This document shows positions 1 through 5,784 of a stretch of DNA of 7,254 bases, piece after piece (position 1 is the stretch's first letter; each line of letters opens with the position of its first letter). The stretch lies in NCBI GenBank assembly GCA_964589725.1, contig CAZPUJ010000480.1, positions 1 to 7,254 on the forward strand, written 5' to 3'. The stretch comes from CAYSHJ01 sp964589725 (GTDB lineage Bacteria; Planctomycetota; Planctomycetia; Planctomycetales; Planctomycetaceae). Below the pieces are notes generated by a model. The model saw nothing but the letters and a program-made list of their open reading frames with translations. It had not been told where the DNA came from and did not search any database. A program made the translations under genes and the position numbers.

Positions 1-324
1 GCGTTCGACCGCCGCACACTGCAACCGCTGTGGACCGTGCCGGCCCGCAACTTGGTCATCGCGCTGGATCAACCGTGCGACACGCCGTTCCTGCTGCTTT
101 CGTATTACCGCCCCAGTGACGATTCGTCGGACGGCAAGAGCTCCGACGGCGTGCTACACGCGCTCGACAACCGCACGGGCAAAGACCTGCTCTTTGAAGT
201 CGGCGGCTCGAAAAGCGTCTATTTCGCGCTCGACCCCGACCCGTCGCAGAACCGCGTCGATCTGCTATCGATCTCGCACCGCATCCGCTTCGATTATAGC
301 CAGCCACCACCGGAGAAGCTGTAG
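1..324 (+). CDS. C-terminal part of a PQQ-like beta-propeller protein (5' end outside window)
   Basis: Frame 1 is open from the first base of the window to the TAG at 322-324, so this is the last 107 residues of a longer protein. The residues AFDRRTLQPLWTV at the start and GVLHALDNRTGKDLLFE near residue 50 read as two blades of a PQQ-like/quinoprotein beta-propeller, where an 'aldrrTGk..W' strand recurs once per blade. The chain ends in a short proline-rich tail. Planctomycetes carry many large proteins of this type, often exported, but the signal peptide and other domains lie outside the window. No catalytic residues can be seen and no specific substrate is suggested. The family assignment rests on strand pattern and recall, not alignment. 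The GTG at 37 is an internal Val codon, not a start. Confidence 0.7.
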   Translation, partial: AFDRRTLQPLWTVPARNLVIALDQPCDTPFLLLSYYRPSDDSSDGKSSDGVLHALDNRTGKDLLFEVGGSKSVYFALDPDPSQNRVDLLSISHRIRFDYSQPPPEKL

Positions 325-353
325 GCGAACGGCGCGAGAAAACGTACCCAACA

Positions 354-394
354 CCATCCCGCTTGTCGGGGTGGTTCCCGCGCTTCTGCGCTAC
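354..394 (+). repeat. Palindromic repeat B, copy 1
   Basis: An 8-base stem (CCATCCCG at 354-361, CGGGGTGG at 367-374, one G-T wobble) encloses the five-base loop CTTGT. A 20-base tail follows, ending in GCGCTAC (375-394). The loop and tail match copies 2 and 3 at 1795-1835 and 1869-1909, while the stem bases differ but still pair. It begins 30 bases after the beta-propeller stop. Its tail also pairs with the tail of copy 4 (402-421) over 20 positions, with 17 Watson-Crick pairs, one wobble and two C-A mismatches, making a long hairpin with a 7-base loop. Confidence 0.8.
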
Positions 395-401
395 CGTCGC
401 C

Positions 402-429
402 GTAGTGCAAAAACGCGGGAATCACCGAC
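402..429 (-). repeat. Palindromic repeat B, copy 4 (split; remainder at 750-757)
   Basis: Read on the minus strand this has the B tail (402-421, beginning GTAGTGCAAAAA on the plus strand), followed by one stem arm, TCACCGAC at 422-429. The partner arm is missing from its expected place five bases later. A fitting arm, CTCGGTGG, occurs at 750-757, directly after the paired A elements. It gives six Watson-Crick pairs plus one G-T wobble over eight positions. The simplest reading is that the A pair sits inside the loop of this B copy. Copies 1 and 4 face each other, like the inverted REP pairs (BIMEs) of other bacteria. Confidence 0.6.
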
Positions 430-434
430 GCAAC

Positions 435-559
435 CTCATTGGTATCTACACATCTCATGTTCGCCCCGAAGGGGCAGCCACATGTCAGCCTGGGGCAGAG
501 CGCAGCGCCGCCCCAGGACACGGTCACAAATGATGCCTTCAGCCCTGAAAGGGCGCAAC
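435..559 (+). repeat. Three-hairpin repeat A, left copy
   Basis: Three hairpins in a row: GCCCC/GGGGC around gaa (463-475), CCTGGGGC/GCCCCAGG around a 13-base loop (489-517), and GCCCT/AGGGC around gaa (542-554). The reverse complement of 588-744 matches it from CTCATT at the outer edge to the third hairpin, with the right copy carrying extra bases at two places. The resemblance is to REP-type elements, which in other bacteria are mobilised by a Y1 (RAYT/TnpA-REP) transposase encoded elsewhere. No such transposase is in this window. I recall similar palindromes being frequent in planctomycete genomes, but this cannot be confirmed here. Small open frames across it are not considered genes. Confidence 0.8.
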
Positions 560-587
560 AACACATGAAACCTCTCGCGCCGCCTGG

Positions 588-744
588 TTTCGCCCTTTCA
601 GGGCTCCGAACACTGATTCGCTTGCGTACCCAGGGCGGCGCTGCACGGCTGACGCCGTTCCGCTCTGCCCTGGGCTGATATATTGCTGCCCCTTCGGGGC
701 GAACCGCATGACTTCACTTCGTGAGTTGTGTAGATACGAATGAG
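588..744 (-). repeat. Three-hairpin repeat A, right copy (inverted)
   Basis: Inverted counterpart of 435-559. Its hairpins on the plus strand are GCCCT/AGGGC (592-604), CCCAGGGC/GCCCTGGG (629-636 with 667-674, 30-base loop) and GCCCC/GGGGC (688-700). The middle stem differs from that of the left copy at two positions on each arm and stays paired. Between the GCCCC hairpin and the outer TGTGTAGATAC block it carries about 15-20 bases absent from the left copy, including a small CAC-ttc-GTG stem. The outer edge, AATGAG at 739-744, mirrors CTCATT at 435-440. Confidence 0.8.
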
Positions 745-757
745 ATGAACTCGGTGG

Positions 758-937
758 CGGTAAATTAAGTTCTGCCGTTCGCCGAAGCGAATGGTTTCTC
801 GAACTGCGGACGATCGAAAGAGACTGAGCGCCGTGATATCGTGATCACCCGCACGCACGGAAATCGGAATCGACCGTACGTGGGCTTCGGGTCGAGTGAA
901 TGACACGTTCACGAAGATACAGGCTCCAGAGTGAATC
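758..937. other. Gene-free leader before the methyltransferase
   Basis: This 180-base stretch has no convincing open frame and no sequence match to the A or B repeats. A short hairpin, TTCGC-cgaa-GCGAA, lies at 778-791. It presumably includes the promoter of the downstream methyltransferase gene, but I see no clear -35/-10 pair, and the bases just before the start at 938 contain only a weak purine run. Confidence 0.5.
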
Positions 938-1594
938 ATGGACCTTGCAGAGTATGTGCGATCGCAAGCGTTGGCCAAGCTCGGGCAGGGGACGTTGTCC
1001 CACGAACAACTGAATGATGTGTTGCGGCTCTTCGCCAAGTACCGCTCGCAGTTGATCCAAAATACCCTGCTGAAAGTGCATGGCGCCCGCGTTCAAGGGG
1101 GACCGTTCGCGGGGATGGAGTTCGTGAACAACAGCTCCGAGGGCTGTCATGTAGCTAAGTTACTGGGCTGCTATGAAGGAGAGCTCCACCAGATTGTGGA
1201 GACGATTGTTGTCACTGGCTACGACGTGGTCGTCAACATCGGTTGCTCCGAGGGTTACTACGCGATTGGACTGGCGCGGCGCTGTCCGAACGTCCGGGTT
1301 TTCGCGCACGACATCAACCCACGCGCCCAGCAGGCCTGTCAGGAGTTGGCCACTCGGAACGGCGTGGCAGAGCGGGTTACGGTGGCCGGGCTGTTCGATC
1401 CGGAGACGTTCCGCGTCTTTCAGGGTCGCCGAGCTTTATTTGTCATCGACATCGAAGGCAACGAGCTGGACTTGCTGGAGAGCGTGCCCGCCACCGAGTT
1501 GTCGAGTTTCGATTTCATCATCGAGTGTCATGACTGTTTTCGGCCGCAGATCAGCGAACGACTGAGCCGACATTTTGAGGAAAGTCATGCCTAG
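938..1594 (+). CDS. FkbM-like class I SAM-dependent methyltransferase, interrupted by an in-frame TAG
   Basis: This 218-residue product has the core of a Rossmann-fold methyltransferase. The SAM-binding motif I is VVVNIGCSEG (97-106), the acidic residue after strand 2 is D125 in AHDIN, and DIEGNE at 171-176 matches the D-x-EG-x-E signature of FkbM-type (Methyltransf_21) enzymes. A conserved-looking GCYE segment (77-80) precedes the SAM site. Enzymes of this group methylate oxygen atoms on sugars, polyketides or other small molecules; the substrate cannot be deduced here. The reading stops at TAG 1592-1594, yet the same frame continues for 60 codons with protein-like sequence, so the gene is probably truncated by a nonsense change unless the stop is read through. 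The start ATG at 938 is the best available; no strong ribosome-binding site precedes it. The gene seems to stand alone, flanked by repeats on both sides. Confidence 0.75.
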   Translation: MDLAEYVRSQALAKLGQGTLSHEQLNDVLRLFAKYRSQLIQNTLLKVHGARVQGGPFAGMEFVNNSSEGCHVAKLLGCYEGELHQIVETIVVTGYDVVVNIGCSEGYYAIGLARRCPNVRVFAHDINPRAQQACQELATRNGVAERVTVAGLFDPETFRVFQGRRALFVIDIEGNELDLLESVPATELSSFDFIIECHDCFRPQISERLSRHFEESHA

Positions 1595-1777
1595 CGACTT
1601 GTGAATCACGAAATTCGATCCGTGGATTTGCCCCCCATGTTCAGCAAGTTCGGGCACCTGGATCAGTTGCTGGCCCTCTGGGAGTGGCGCATGGGACCGA
1701 CGCCGTGGTTGATCATGGCCTCGCGCCAATGGCCAGAGAGCGCCTTTTGCCGAGCTGTTCTGGGAGGACAATCCTAG
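1595..1777 (+). pseudogene. C-terminal remainder of the methyltransferase beyond the in-frame TAG
   Basis: Immediately after TAG 1592-1594 the same frame stays open for 60 codons and ends at TAG 1775-1777. The translation is rich in Trp, Leu and Met, with LALWEWRMGPTPWLIM near its middle, and resembles the C-terminal segment I would expect for this methyltransferase group. No start codon or ribosome-binding site fits a separate gene at its beginning. The full frame 938-1777 would give about 279 positions including the internal stop. The alternatives are a true nonsense mutation, translational readthrough, or a base-calling error at 1592-1594. Confidence 0.6.
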
Positions 1778-1794
1778 TCCCCGATCAAGCGACT

Positions 1795-1835
1795 CCACTG
1801 GGCTTGCCCCAGTGGCTCGCGGGATTTTGCACTAC
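1795..1835 (+). repeat. Palindromic repeat B, copy 2
   Basis: A perfect 8-base stem (CCACTGGG 1795-1802, CCCAGTGG 1808-1815) encloses the loop CTTGC. The 20-base tail at 1816-1835 ends TTTTGCACTAC. The tail matches that of copy 3 at 18 of 20 positions. It lies 17 bases beyond the end of the extended methyltransferase frame. Confidence 0.85.
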
Positions 1836-1868
1836 GGGCCGCGCGATTTCGCGTGATCTGGAAGGAAG

Positions 1869-1909
1869 GTAGTGCAAAAACCTGCGAGCCACCGACACAA
1901 GGTCGGTGG
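1869..1909 (-). repeat. Palindromic repeat B, copy 3 (inverted to copy 2)
   Basis: On the minus strand: stem CCACCGAC, loop CTTGT, stem GTCGGTGG (1909 back to 1889), then the tail (1888 back to 1869). Copies 2 and 3 face each other across 33 bases, so their tails can pair into one long hairpin as an alternative to the two small ones. The pair lies between two convergent genes, ending 28 bases before the hydrolase stop, and might act as a transcription barrier for both strands. No T-run typical of intrinsic terminators directly follows the stems. Confidence 0.85.
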
Positions 1910-1937
1910 GAGCGGCAGTACACCGCATGTTTGAGGC

Positions 1938-2951
1938 CTAGCTCAACAGCGTCCATTCCAACATCCGCCAGTCGAGCCAGCGTGCATCAGGGTCGTTGTC
2001 GCGTCGCGCGACGTAGCCCAAGTGGCCACCGCCCTCGGCGATGTGTAGGCGGATCGACGGCGGAAGTTTTTTCGTCGTCGTCAGCCGCTCGAACATCGAG
2101 ACCGGAATGAGCGGGTCGTCGCGCGCAGCCAGCAGCAGCGTCGGCACGCGGATGTTCGAGAGGTATTGCTCGGAACTGCAACGTTTGTAGTAATCATGAG
2201 CGTCTTGAAAGCCGGAGACCGGAGCGGTGTAGTGGTCGTCGAAGTCGAACAGACGGCGCGGGGGTTGAGCGATGAGGTCCGGGAAGGTTGGAAACCTGCC
2301 CCACGGAGCGTCGGGCCGCAGGCGTTGTCGGTCGCTCAGCCGGCGGAGCAACAGCCGCACGAAGTACCGGTCATACGGACGCAGCGACCAACGGCTCAGG
2401 CTGACGACCGATTGCTCGAGATCGATCGGCGGGTTCACGGCGGCGGCTCGCGCGACGGCCGCGGGCACACGCTCCGGCGCTTCGCCCAACAGCTTCAAGC
2501 CGATGTTGCCTCCCAGCGAGAATCCCAGCAGTGTGATCGGTGAGCCGGGACAAAGTTGCTCGACGAACCGCACCACGGCCCGCACGTCTTCCGAGCAACC
2601 GCCGTGATACGGCTTGACCGCCAACGCGACTCCGGCCCCCGTGCCGCGCAAGTCCATGCGAAACGTCCGCACGCCATGCGCATTCAGCTTCGCCGCGATC
2701 CGCACCAAGTACCCGCTGCGATGACATCCCGCCAAGCCATGCACCAGCACCGCCGCTGGCCCGCCGTCGAGCCATTCCGGTGGACGATCATCATGGACCA
2801 CCACCGCTTCGCCATCGTCGAGGTCAACGCGGCGAACAACAGCTCGCTCCGCTGGCAGCGCTCCAGGAAAGAACGCTCCCGCCAACGTCTGCCGATGCCC
2901 TCCCGCGAAAACGGTGTGCGGCCGAAATGGTGGAATCGAGTACGGTGGCAT
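1938..2951 (-). CDS. YheT-type alpha/beta-fold hydrolase
   Basis: A 337-residue protein, close to the length of E. coli YheT (about 340). The N-terminus PPFRPHTVFAGGHRQTL matches the 'F.P...GH.QT' opening of this family. The oxyanion region HGLAGCHRSGY starts at residue 71. The nucleophile elbow is GFSLGG with Ser145, the acid is Asp278 or Asp279 in AARDDPLIP, and the base is His310 in GGGHLGY, so the triad looks intact. It is probably a cytoplasmic esterase or lipase-like hydrolase, as no signal peptide or membrane segment is evident; family members act on ester or amide bonds, and the natural substrate is mostly unknown. The ATG at 2951 leaves a complete N-terminus but has no clear Shine-Dalgarno sequence. 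The gene is convergent with the methyltransferase and divergent from argG, so it probably forms its own transcript. Confidence 0.9.
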   Translation of the reverse strand: MPPYSIPPFRPHTVFAGGHRQTLAGAFFPGALPAERAVVRRVDLDDGEAVVVHDDRPPEWLDGGPAAVLVHGLAGCHRSGYLVRIAAKLNAHGVRTFRMDLRGTGAGVALAVKPYHGGCSEDVRAVVRFVEQLCPGSPITLLGFSLGGNIGLKLLGEAPERVPAAVARAAAVNPPIDLEQSVVSLSRWSLRPYDRYFVRLLLRRLSDRQRLRPDAPWGRFPTFPDLIAQPPRRLFDFDDHYTAPVSGFQDAHDYYKRCSSEQYLSNIRVPTLLLAARDDPLIPVSMFERLTTTKKLPPSIRLHIAEGGGHLGYVARRDNDPDARWLDWRMLEWTLLS

Positions 2952-3090
2952 GAAGACGGGATTCGAACGATGAAGCGATCTCAGGCCGGAATTCTCAGCA
3001 ATGCATCACTGATGGTCAATTTCCTGAGCTCGCATGGTGGGAACACGTCACCGGCGTCGCAAGCACTCATGCGTTCGAGACTCACAAGCC

Positions 3091-3111
3091 GGTCGGGACG
3101 GAGTCCCAACC
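3091..3111. repeat. Palindrome C (short hairpin)
   Basis: Arms GGTCGGGAC (3091-3099) and GTCCCAACC (3103-3111) pair at eight of nine positions around the 3-base loop gga, with a single C-A mismatch. There is no T-run after it, so it is not a typical terminator. It differs in sequence from the A and B repeats. I recall closely similar hairpins being widespread between planctomycete genes, but only this one copy is in the window. Confidence 0.65.
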
Positions 3112-3406
3112 TACCTACGGACCGAATGGCTCGATGTCAGCCAGGACCGAACGCGCCTTTGACGACGTCGGGGCGGCGCATTGTTTAAGCGATCCAGACG
3201 AAGACACCGATGATGATCGGAAAGGAGGACGGTAATTCATCGAGCGCGTCTTGAACAGGAATTCCCCTCACCAGCCGGAAGTGGCAGCGGATTCGGAATT
3301 CCCGCGCCAAACGCGACTCGCGATGCACGAGCCATCCTCGCTGCAACGACTCGCTTGCCGCCGACTCTTCGGATGGCCAGAATCGCCGCGCCGATCGGAA
3401 ATGTGA

Positions 3407-3424
3407 AATTTGAAATCTCAAATT
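3407..3424. repeat. AT-rich hairpin and imperfect direct repeat in the argG leader
   Basis: AATTTGA (3407-3413) and TCAAATT (3418-3424) form a perfect 7-base stem with a four-base loop. The same stretch is also an imperfect direct repeat (TGAAATCTC at 3411-3419, then TGAAAATCTC at 3424-3433). It is strikingly AT-rich against its surroundings and ends ten bases before the argG ribosome-binding site. It could be a promoter-proximal element or merely a low-complexity repeat. Confidence 0.55.
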
Positions 3425-3433
3425 GAAAATCTC

Positions 3434-3440
3434 AGGAAGG
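3434..3440 (+). promoter_or_regulatory. Ribosome-binding site of argG
   Basis: AGGAAGG lies six bases before the ATG at 3447. This decides the start: a longer reading from TTG 3423 would add eight residues, would place the Shine-Dalgarno sequence inside the gene and would precede the usual N-terminus of the family. Confidence 0.8.
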
Positions 3441-3446
3441 TGTTTC

Positions 3447-4661
3447 ATGCCGTCGTGCGTTTTGGCTTATTCGGGTGGCCTCGACACGTCTGTGATTCTC
3501 TGTTGGCTGCAAGAGCAAGGTTACGACTGCCATGCGGTGTACGTGGACCTCGGGCAGCCGTGTGAGGATCGGCAGGCGATTTTGCAGAAGGCGAAGAATT
3601 GTGGAGCCACGTCGGCTCGGATCGTGGATGTGCAACAAGAGCTGTGCCGCGACTTCGCGTTTCCGATCATGCAGTTTCAGGCCAAGTACGAAGGTTGGTA
3701 CTTGCTGGGGACGTCGATCGCTCGGCCGCTGATCGCGAAGGAGTGCGTCAAAATCTGCCGCGAGGTCGGGGCCAAGGCGTTCGCTCACGGAGCCACCGGC
3801 AAGGGGAACGATCAGTGCCGCTTCCAGCTTGCAGCCGAAGCACTCAACCCGGCCGTGAAGATCATCGCGCCGTGGCGCATCGAAAAATATCGGGCCGCGT
3901 TCCCCGGCCGAACCGAGATGATTGATTACTGCGCGAAGAAGAACATTCCGGTGAAGGCGTCGGTGTCGAAGCCGTACTCGTCCGACGAGAACTGCCTGCA
4001 CATCAGCTATGAAGCCGGCAAGCTCGAAGAGCTGACGACCAACGGCGTCGAATTAGTCGAGTTCGGCATGTGCGTCACGCCGATGGCCGCTCCGGACAAG
4101 CCGGAGACGATCACGATTCACTTCGAGTCGGGAGTGCCGGTGTCTCTCAACGGGCAGAAGAAAACGGCACTTGAACTGGTCAAGGAGTTGAACACGATCG
4201 GCGGCCGGAACGGAGTCGGCATCGTCGACATGGTCGAGAACCGCTTCGTCGGCATGAAGAGCCGTGGCGTGTACGAGGCGCCCGGCATGACGATCCTGTA
4301 CCACGCTCACCGCGTCGTCGAGCAACTGACGATGGACCGCGATCTGATGCACCTCCGCGATCGGCTCGCGCCGGAAGTGGCCGAGATGGTTTATTACGGC
4401 TTCTGGTATCACGCCAAGATGGACGCGCTGCTGGCGTTCAACCAAAACGCTCAACGCCACGTCACCGGCAATGTCACGCTGAAGCTTTACAAAGGCAACA
4501 TCATCACCGCGGCGCGCAGCAGTCCGAAGAGCCTCTACGACGAAGGGATCGCCACAATGGAAGGGGGCGGCAGCTACAACCAAACCGACGCGGAAGGCTT
4601 CTTGCGCATTCAAGGTCTGCCGGGCCGAGTGCAAGCTCGCGTTACGCCGCGGGCGTACTGA
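3447..4661 (+). CDS. argG: Argininosuccinate synthase
   Basis: A 404-residue protein, the usual length for this enzyme. It joins citrulline and aspartate using ATP to form argininosuccinate, the next-to-last step of arginine synthesis, in the cytoplasm. The nucleotide-binding motif AYSGGLDTS is at residues 7-15, as expected for the N-type ATP pyrophosphatase fold. The second family signature, HGATGKGND, is at 114-122, followed by CRF (124-126) and APWR (141-144). The C-terminal half contains KSRGVYEAPG (271-280) and the usual ending near residue 404. No frameshift or missing key residue was seen. The start at ATG 3447 is supported by AGGAAGG upstream. The GIY-YIG gene follows after 36 bases. 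No argH or other arginine gene is in the window, and no ARG box was recognised. Confidence 0.97.
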   Translation: MPSCVLAYSGGLDTSVILCWLQEQGYDCHAVYVDLGQPCEDRQAILQKAKNCGATSARIVDVQQELCRDFAFPIMQFQAKYEGWYLLGTSIARPLIAKECVKICREVGAKAFAHGATGKGNDQCRFQLAAEALNPAVKIIAPWRIEKYRAAFPGRTEMIDYCAKKNIPVKASVSKPYSSDENCLHISYEAGKLEELTTNGVELVEFGMCVTPMAAPDKPETITIHFESGVPVSLNGQKKTALELVKELNTIGGRNGVGIVDMVENRFVGMKSRGVYEAPGMTILYHAHRVVEQLTMDRDLMHLRDRLAPEVAEMVYYGFWYHAKMDALLAFNQNAQRHVTGNVTLKLYKGNIITAARSSPKSLYDEGIATMEGGGSYNQTDAEGFLRIQGLPGRVQARVTPRAY

Positions 4662-4697
4662 ACTCTTCGACTGACTCTCGCTCGAAGGAAACGCACG

Positions 4698-5675
4698 ATG
4701 CTGGCTCGATGTACTTTGGCCCTGGGTGTTTTGATGTTTTGGACAACATTCAGTCCCATGTCAGCCCGGCCTGGTCCTGGTGTGCGAGCAGATGAACCTT
4801 CGGCGAAGTATGATTCGCCCGACAAAGCGCCAGCCGCGAAGCGATCGTCGAAGGCGAAGGACGACGCCGACGCCGACCAAAAGGACGACGCCGCGCGACA
4901 GCAGTTGGTCGATGTCGTCTCCGCCGTGTTTCGTGAAGTGCATGACGGTTGGAGCACCGACGACGTTGTGCTGAAGGACGATCTCAACCAGAATTTCTTG
5001 GCGAAGTGCAAAGAGAAGTTGCCAGAGGTCACCGCCGCGGACTGCAATTGGACTTTGCTGAATCTCCGCAAAGCGGGCCGGCTGGGAGTGGTGGCGAGGA
5101 AGCGAGAACGGACTGATCACGACGACTATCAACACGCGGCGGAGATCGCGGCTCGGTACGTGATGGACAAGTACGAGCAGTCGATCGACCGGCTGCTGTG
5201 CGATCAAGACCGGCGAGCTGAGTTCGACAAAGTCGCCGTTGCGGTCGCGCCGGATGTCGAGCCATATCAACTCCGCAAGGCGGCGTTCGGACTGCGGAAG
5301 GCTCGCCGGTTGCGGCCGGAGTTGGTCGTCCGCATCGCCGACTGGGACAAGGAAGTCTTGCAATTGTCCGCGGCGGACATCGTGTCGAATGGAGAATTGG
5401 TGCCCGACGCGCCGGGAATCTACATCTTTCGCGACTCGAACGGTTACTTGTATATCGGCGAAGCGTCGAGCTTGAAACATCGAGTGAATCAGCATCTCGA
5501 CCACTCCGACCGCAAGTCGCTGGCTCACTACTTGTGGGAAAAAGGGAATCGCGACATCATCGTCGAACTACATATCTTCTCGAAGAATTCCCCCGCGAAA
5601 GACAAGACGCGCCGCCGGGCTTACGAGTCGGAACTGATCAAATCTCGCAAGCCGCGTTTCAACGTTGCGCCGTGA
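4698..5675 (+). CDS. Probably exported GIY-YIG domain protein with a duplicated N-terminal helical domain
   Basis: 325 residues. The N-terminus (1-31) looks like a Sec signal peptide: basic start, hydrophobic stretch LALGVLMFW, and a VRA-D cleavage site after Ala31. A Lys/Asp/Ala-rich linker follows (about 40-67). Two ungapped 76-residue repeats come next (about 69-137 and 145-213), each ending in an 'LRKA-x-RL' motif. The C-terminal domain (about 238-325) is GIY-YIG: GIY 240-242, YIG 252-254, Arg262, Glu310 and Asn322 fit the expected active-site pattern, so nuclease activity is possible. GIY-YIG enzymes cut DNA in repair (UvrC), homing and restriction; an exported one is odd, and the role is unknown. 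GAAGGA at 4684-4689 supports the ATG at 4698. It is probably co-transcribed with argG. An alternative is a non-exported protein with a misread N-terminus. Confidence 0.85.
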   Translation: MLARCTLALGVLMFWTTFSPMSARPGPGVRADEPSAKYDSPDKAPAAKRSSKAKDDADADQKDDAARQQLVDVVSAVFREVHDGWSTDDVVLKDDLNQNFLAKCKEKLPEVTAADCNWTLLNLRKAGRLGVVARKRERTDHDDYQHAAEIAARYVMDKYEQSIDRLLCDQDRRAEFDKVAVAVAPDVEPYQLRKAAFGLRKARRLRPELVVRIADWDKEVLQLSAADIVSNGELVPDAPGIYIFRDSNGYLYIGEASSLKHRVNQHLDHSDRKSLAHYLWEKGNRDIIVELHIFSKNSPAKDKTRRRAYESELIKSRKPRFNVAP

Positions 5676-5717
5676 TCTAGCGCGATGCGCTTGAACCATC
5701 ACCGCGCTTCGGCTGTA

Positions 5718-5757
5718 CTGCTCGCCTTGCTGGCAGCACTCGATTGATGGCGAGCAG
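5718..5757. repeat. Inverted repeat between the GIY-YIG and transporter genes
   Basis: CTGCTCGCC (5718-5726) and GGCGAGCAG (5749-5757) are perfect 9-base arms around a 22-base loop. It starts 43 bases after the GIY-YIG stop and ends 27 bases before the transporter start. No T-run follows, so a simple intrinsic terminator is unlikely. It could be an operator, an mRNA stability element or a weak attenuating hairpin. Confidence 0.55.
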
Positions 5758-5784
5758 ACTCGCACCCACGCTGAAGGACATTGC

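Larger units (their letters stand above)
2952..3446. other. Divergent intergenic region between the hydrolase gene and argG
   Basis: About 495 bases with no gene I can support. It must contain the promoters of both the hydrolase (minus strand) and argG (plus strand), but I cannot point to convincing -35/-10 elements. It holds palindrome C at 3091-3111 and an AT-rich hairpin at 3407-3424. Open frames on both strands in 3134-3448 lack family resemblance, credible starts and ribosome-binding sites. A decayed gene fragment in 3190-3400 cannot be ruled out. Confidence 0.6.

Noticed and set aside
439..678. Open frames of 79-150 codons across the A repeats
   Set aside because: They are translations of palindromic repeat DNA, overlap on both strands, and show no domain or ribosome-binding site.
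354..757. CRISPR array
   Set aside because: The repeats are inverted, self-complementary and of unequal spacing, with no regular direct repeats or unique spacers.
2952..2975. A tRNA T-loop-like string (GTTCGAATCCCG) on the minus strand just upstream of the hydrolase start
   Set aside because: The flanking bases do not form a five-base T-stem and no acceptor, D or anticodon arm surrounds it.
3134..3223. A 29-codon plus-strand open frame with an Asp-rich end, ending at TAA before 3226
   Set aside because: Very short, no ribosome-binding site, no recognised family. The upstream reading runs through palindrome C.
3185..3448. An 87-codon open frame on the minus strand in the argG upstream region
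   Set aside because: Its start overlaps the argG start, its first residues translate the AT-rich repeat, it has no recognisable domain and no ribosome-binding site. It is more likely a chance open frame.
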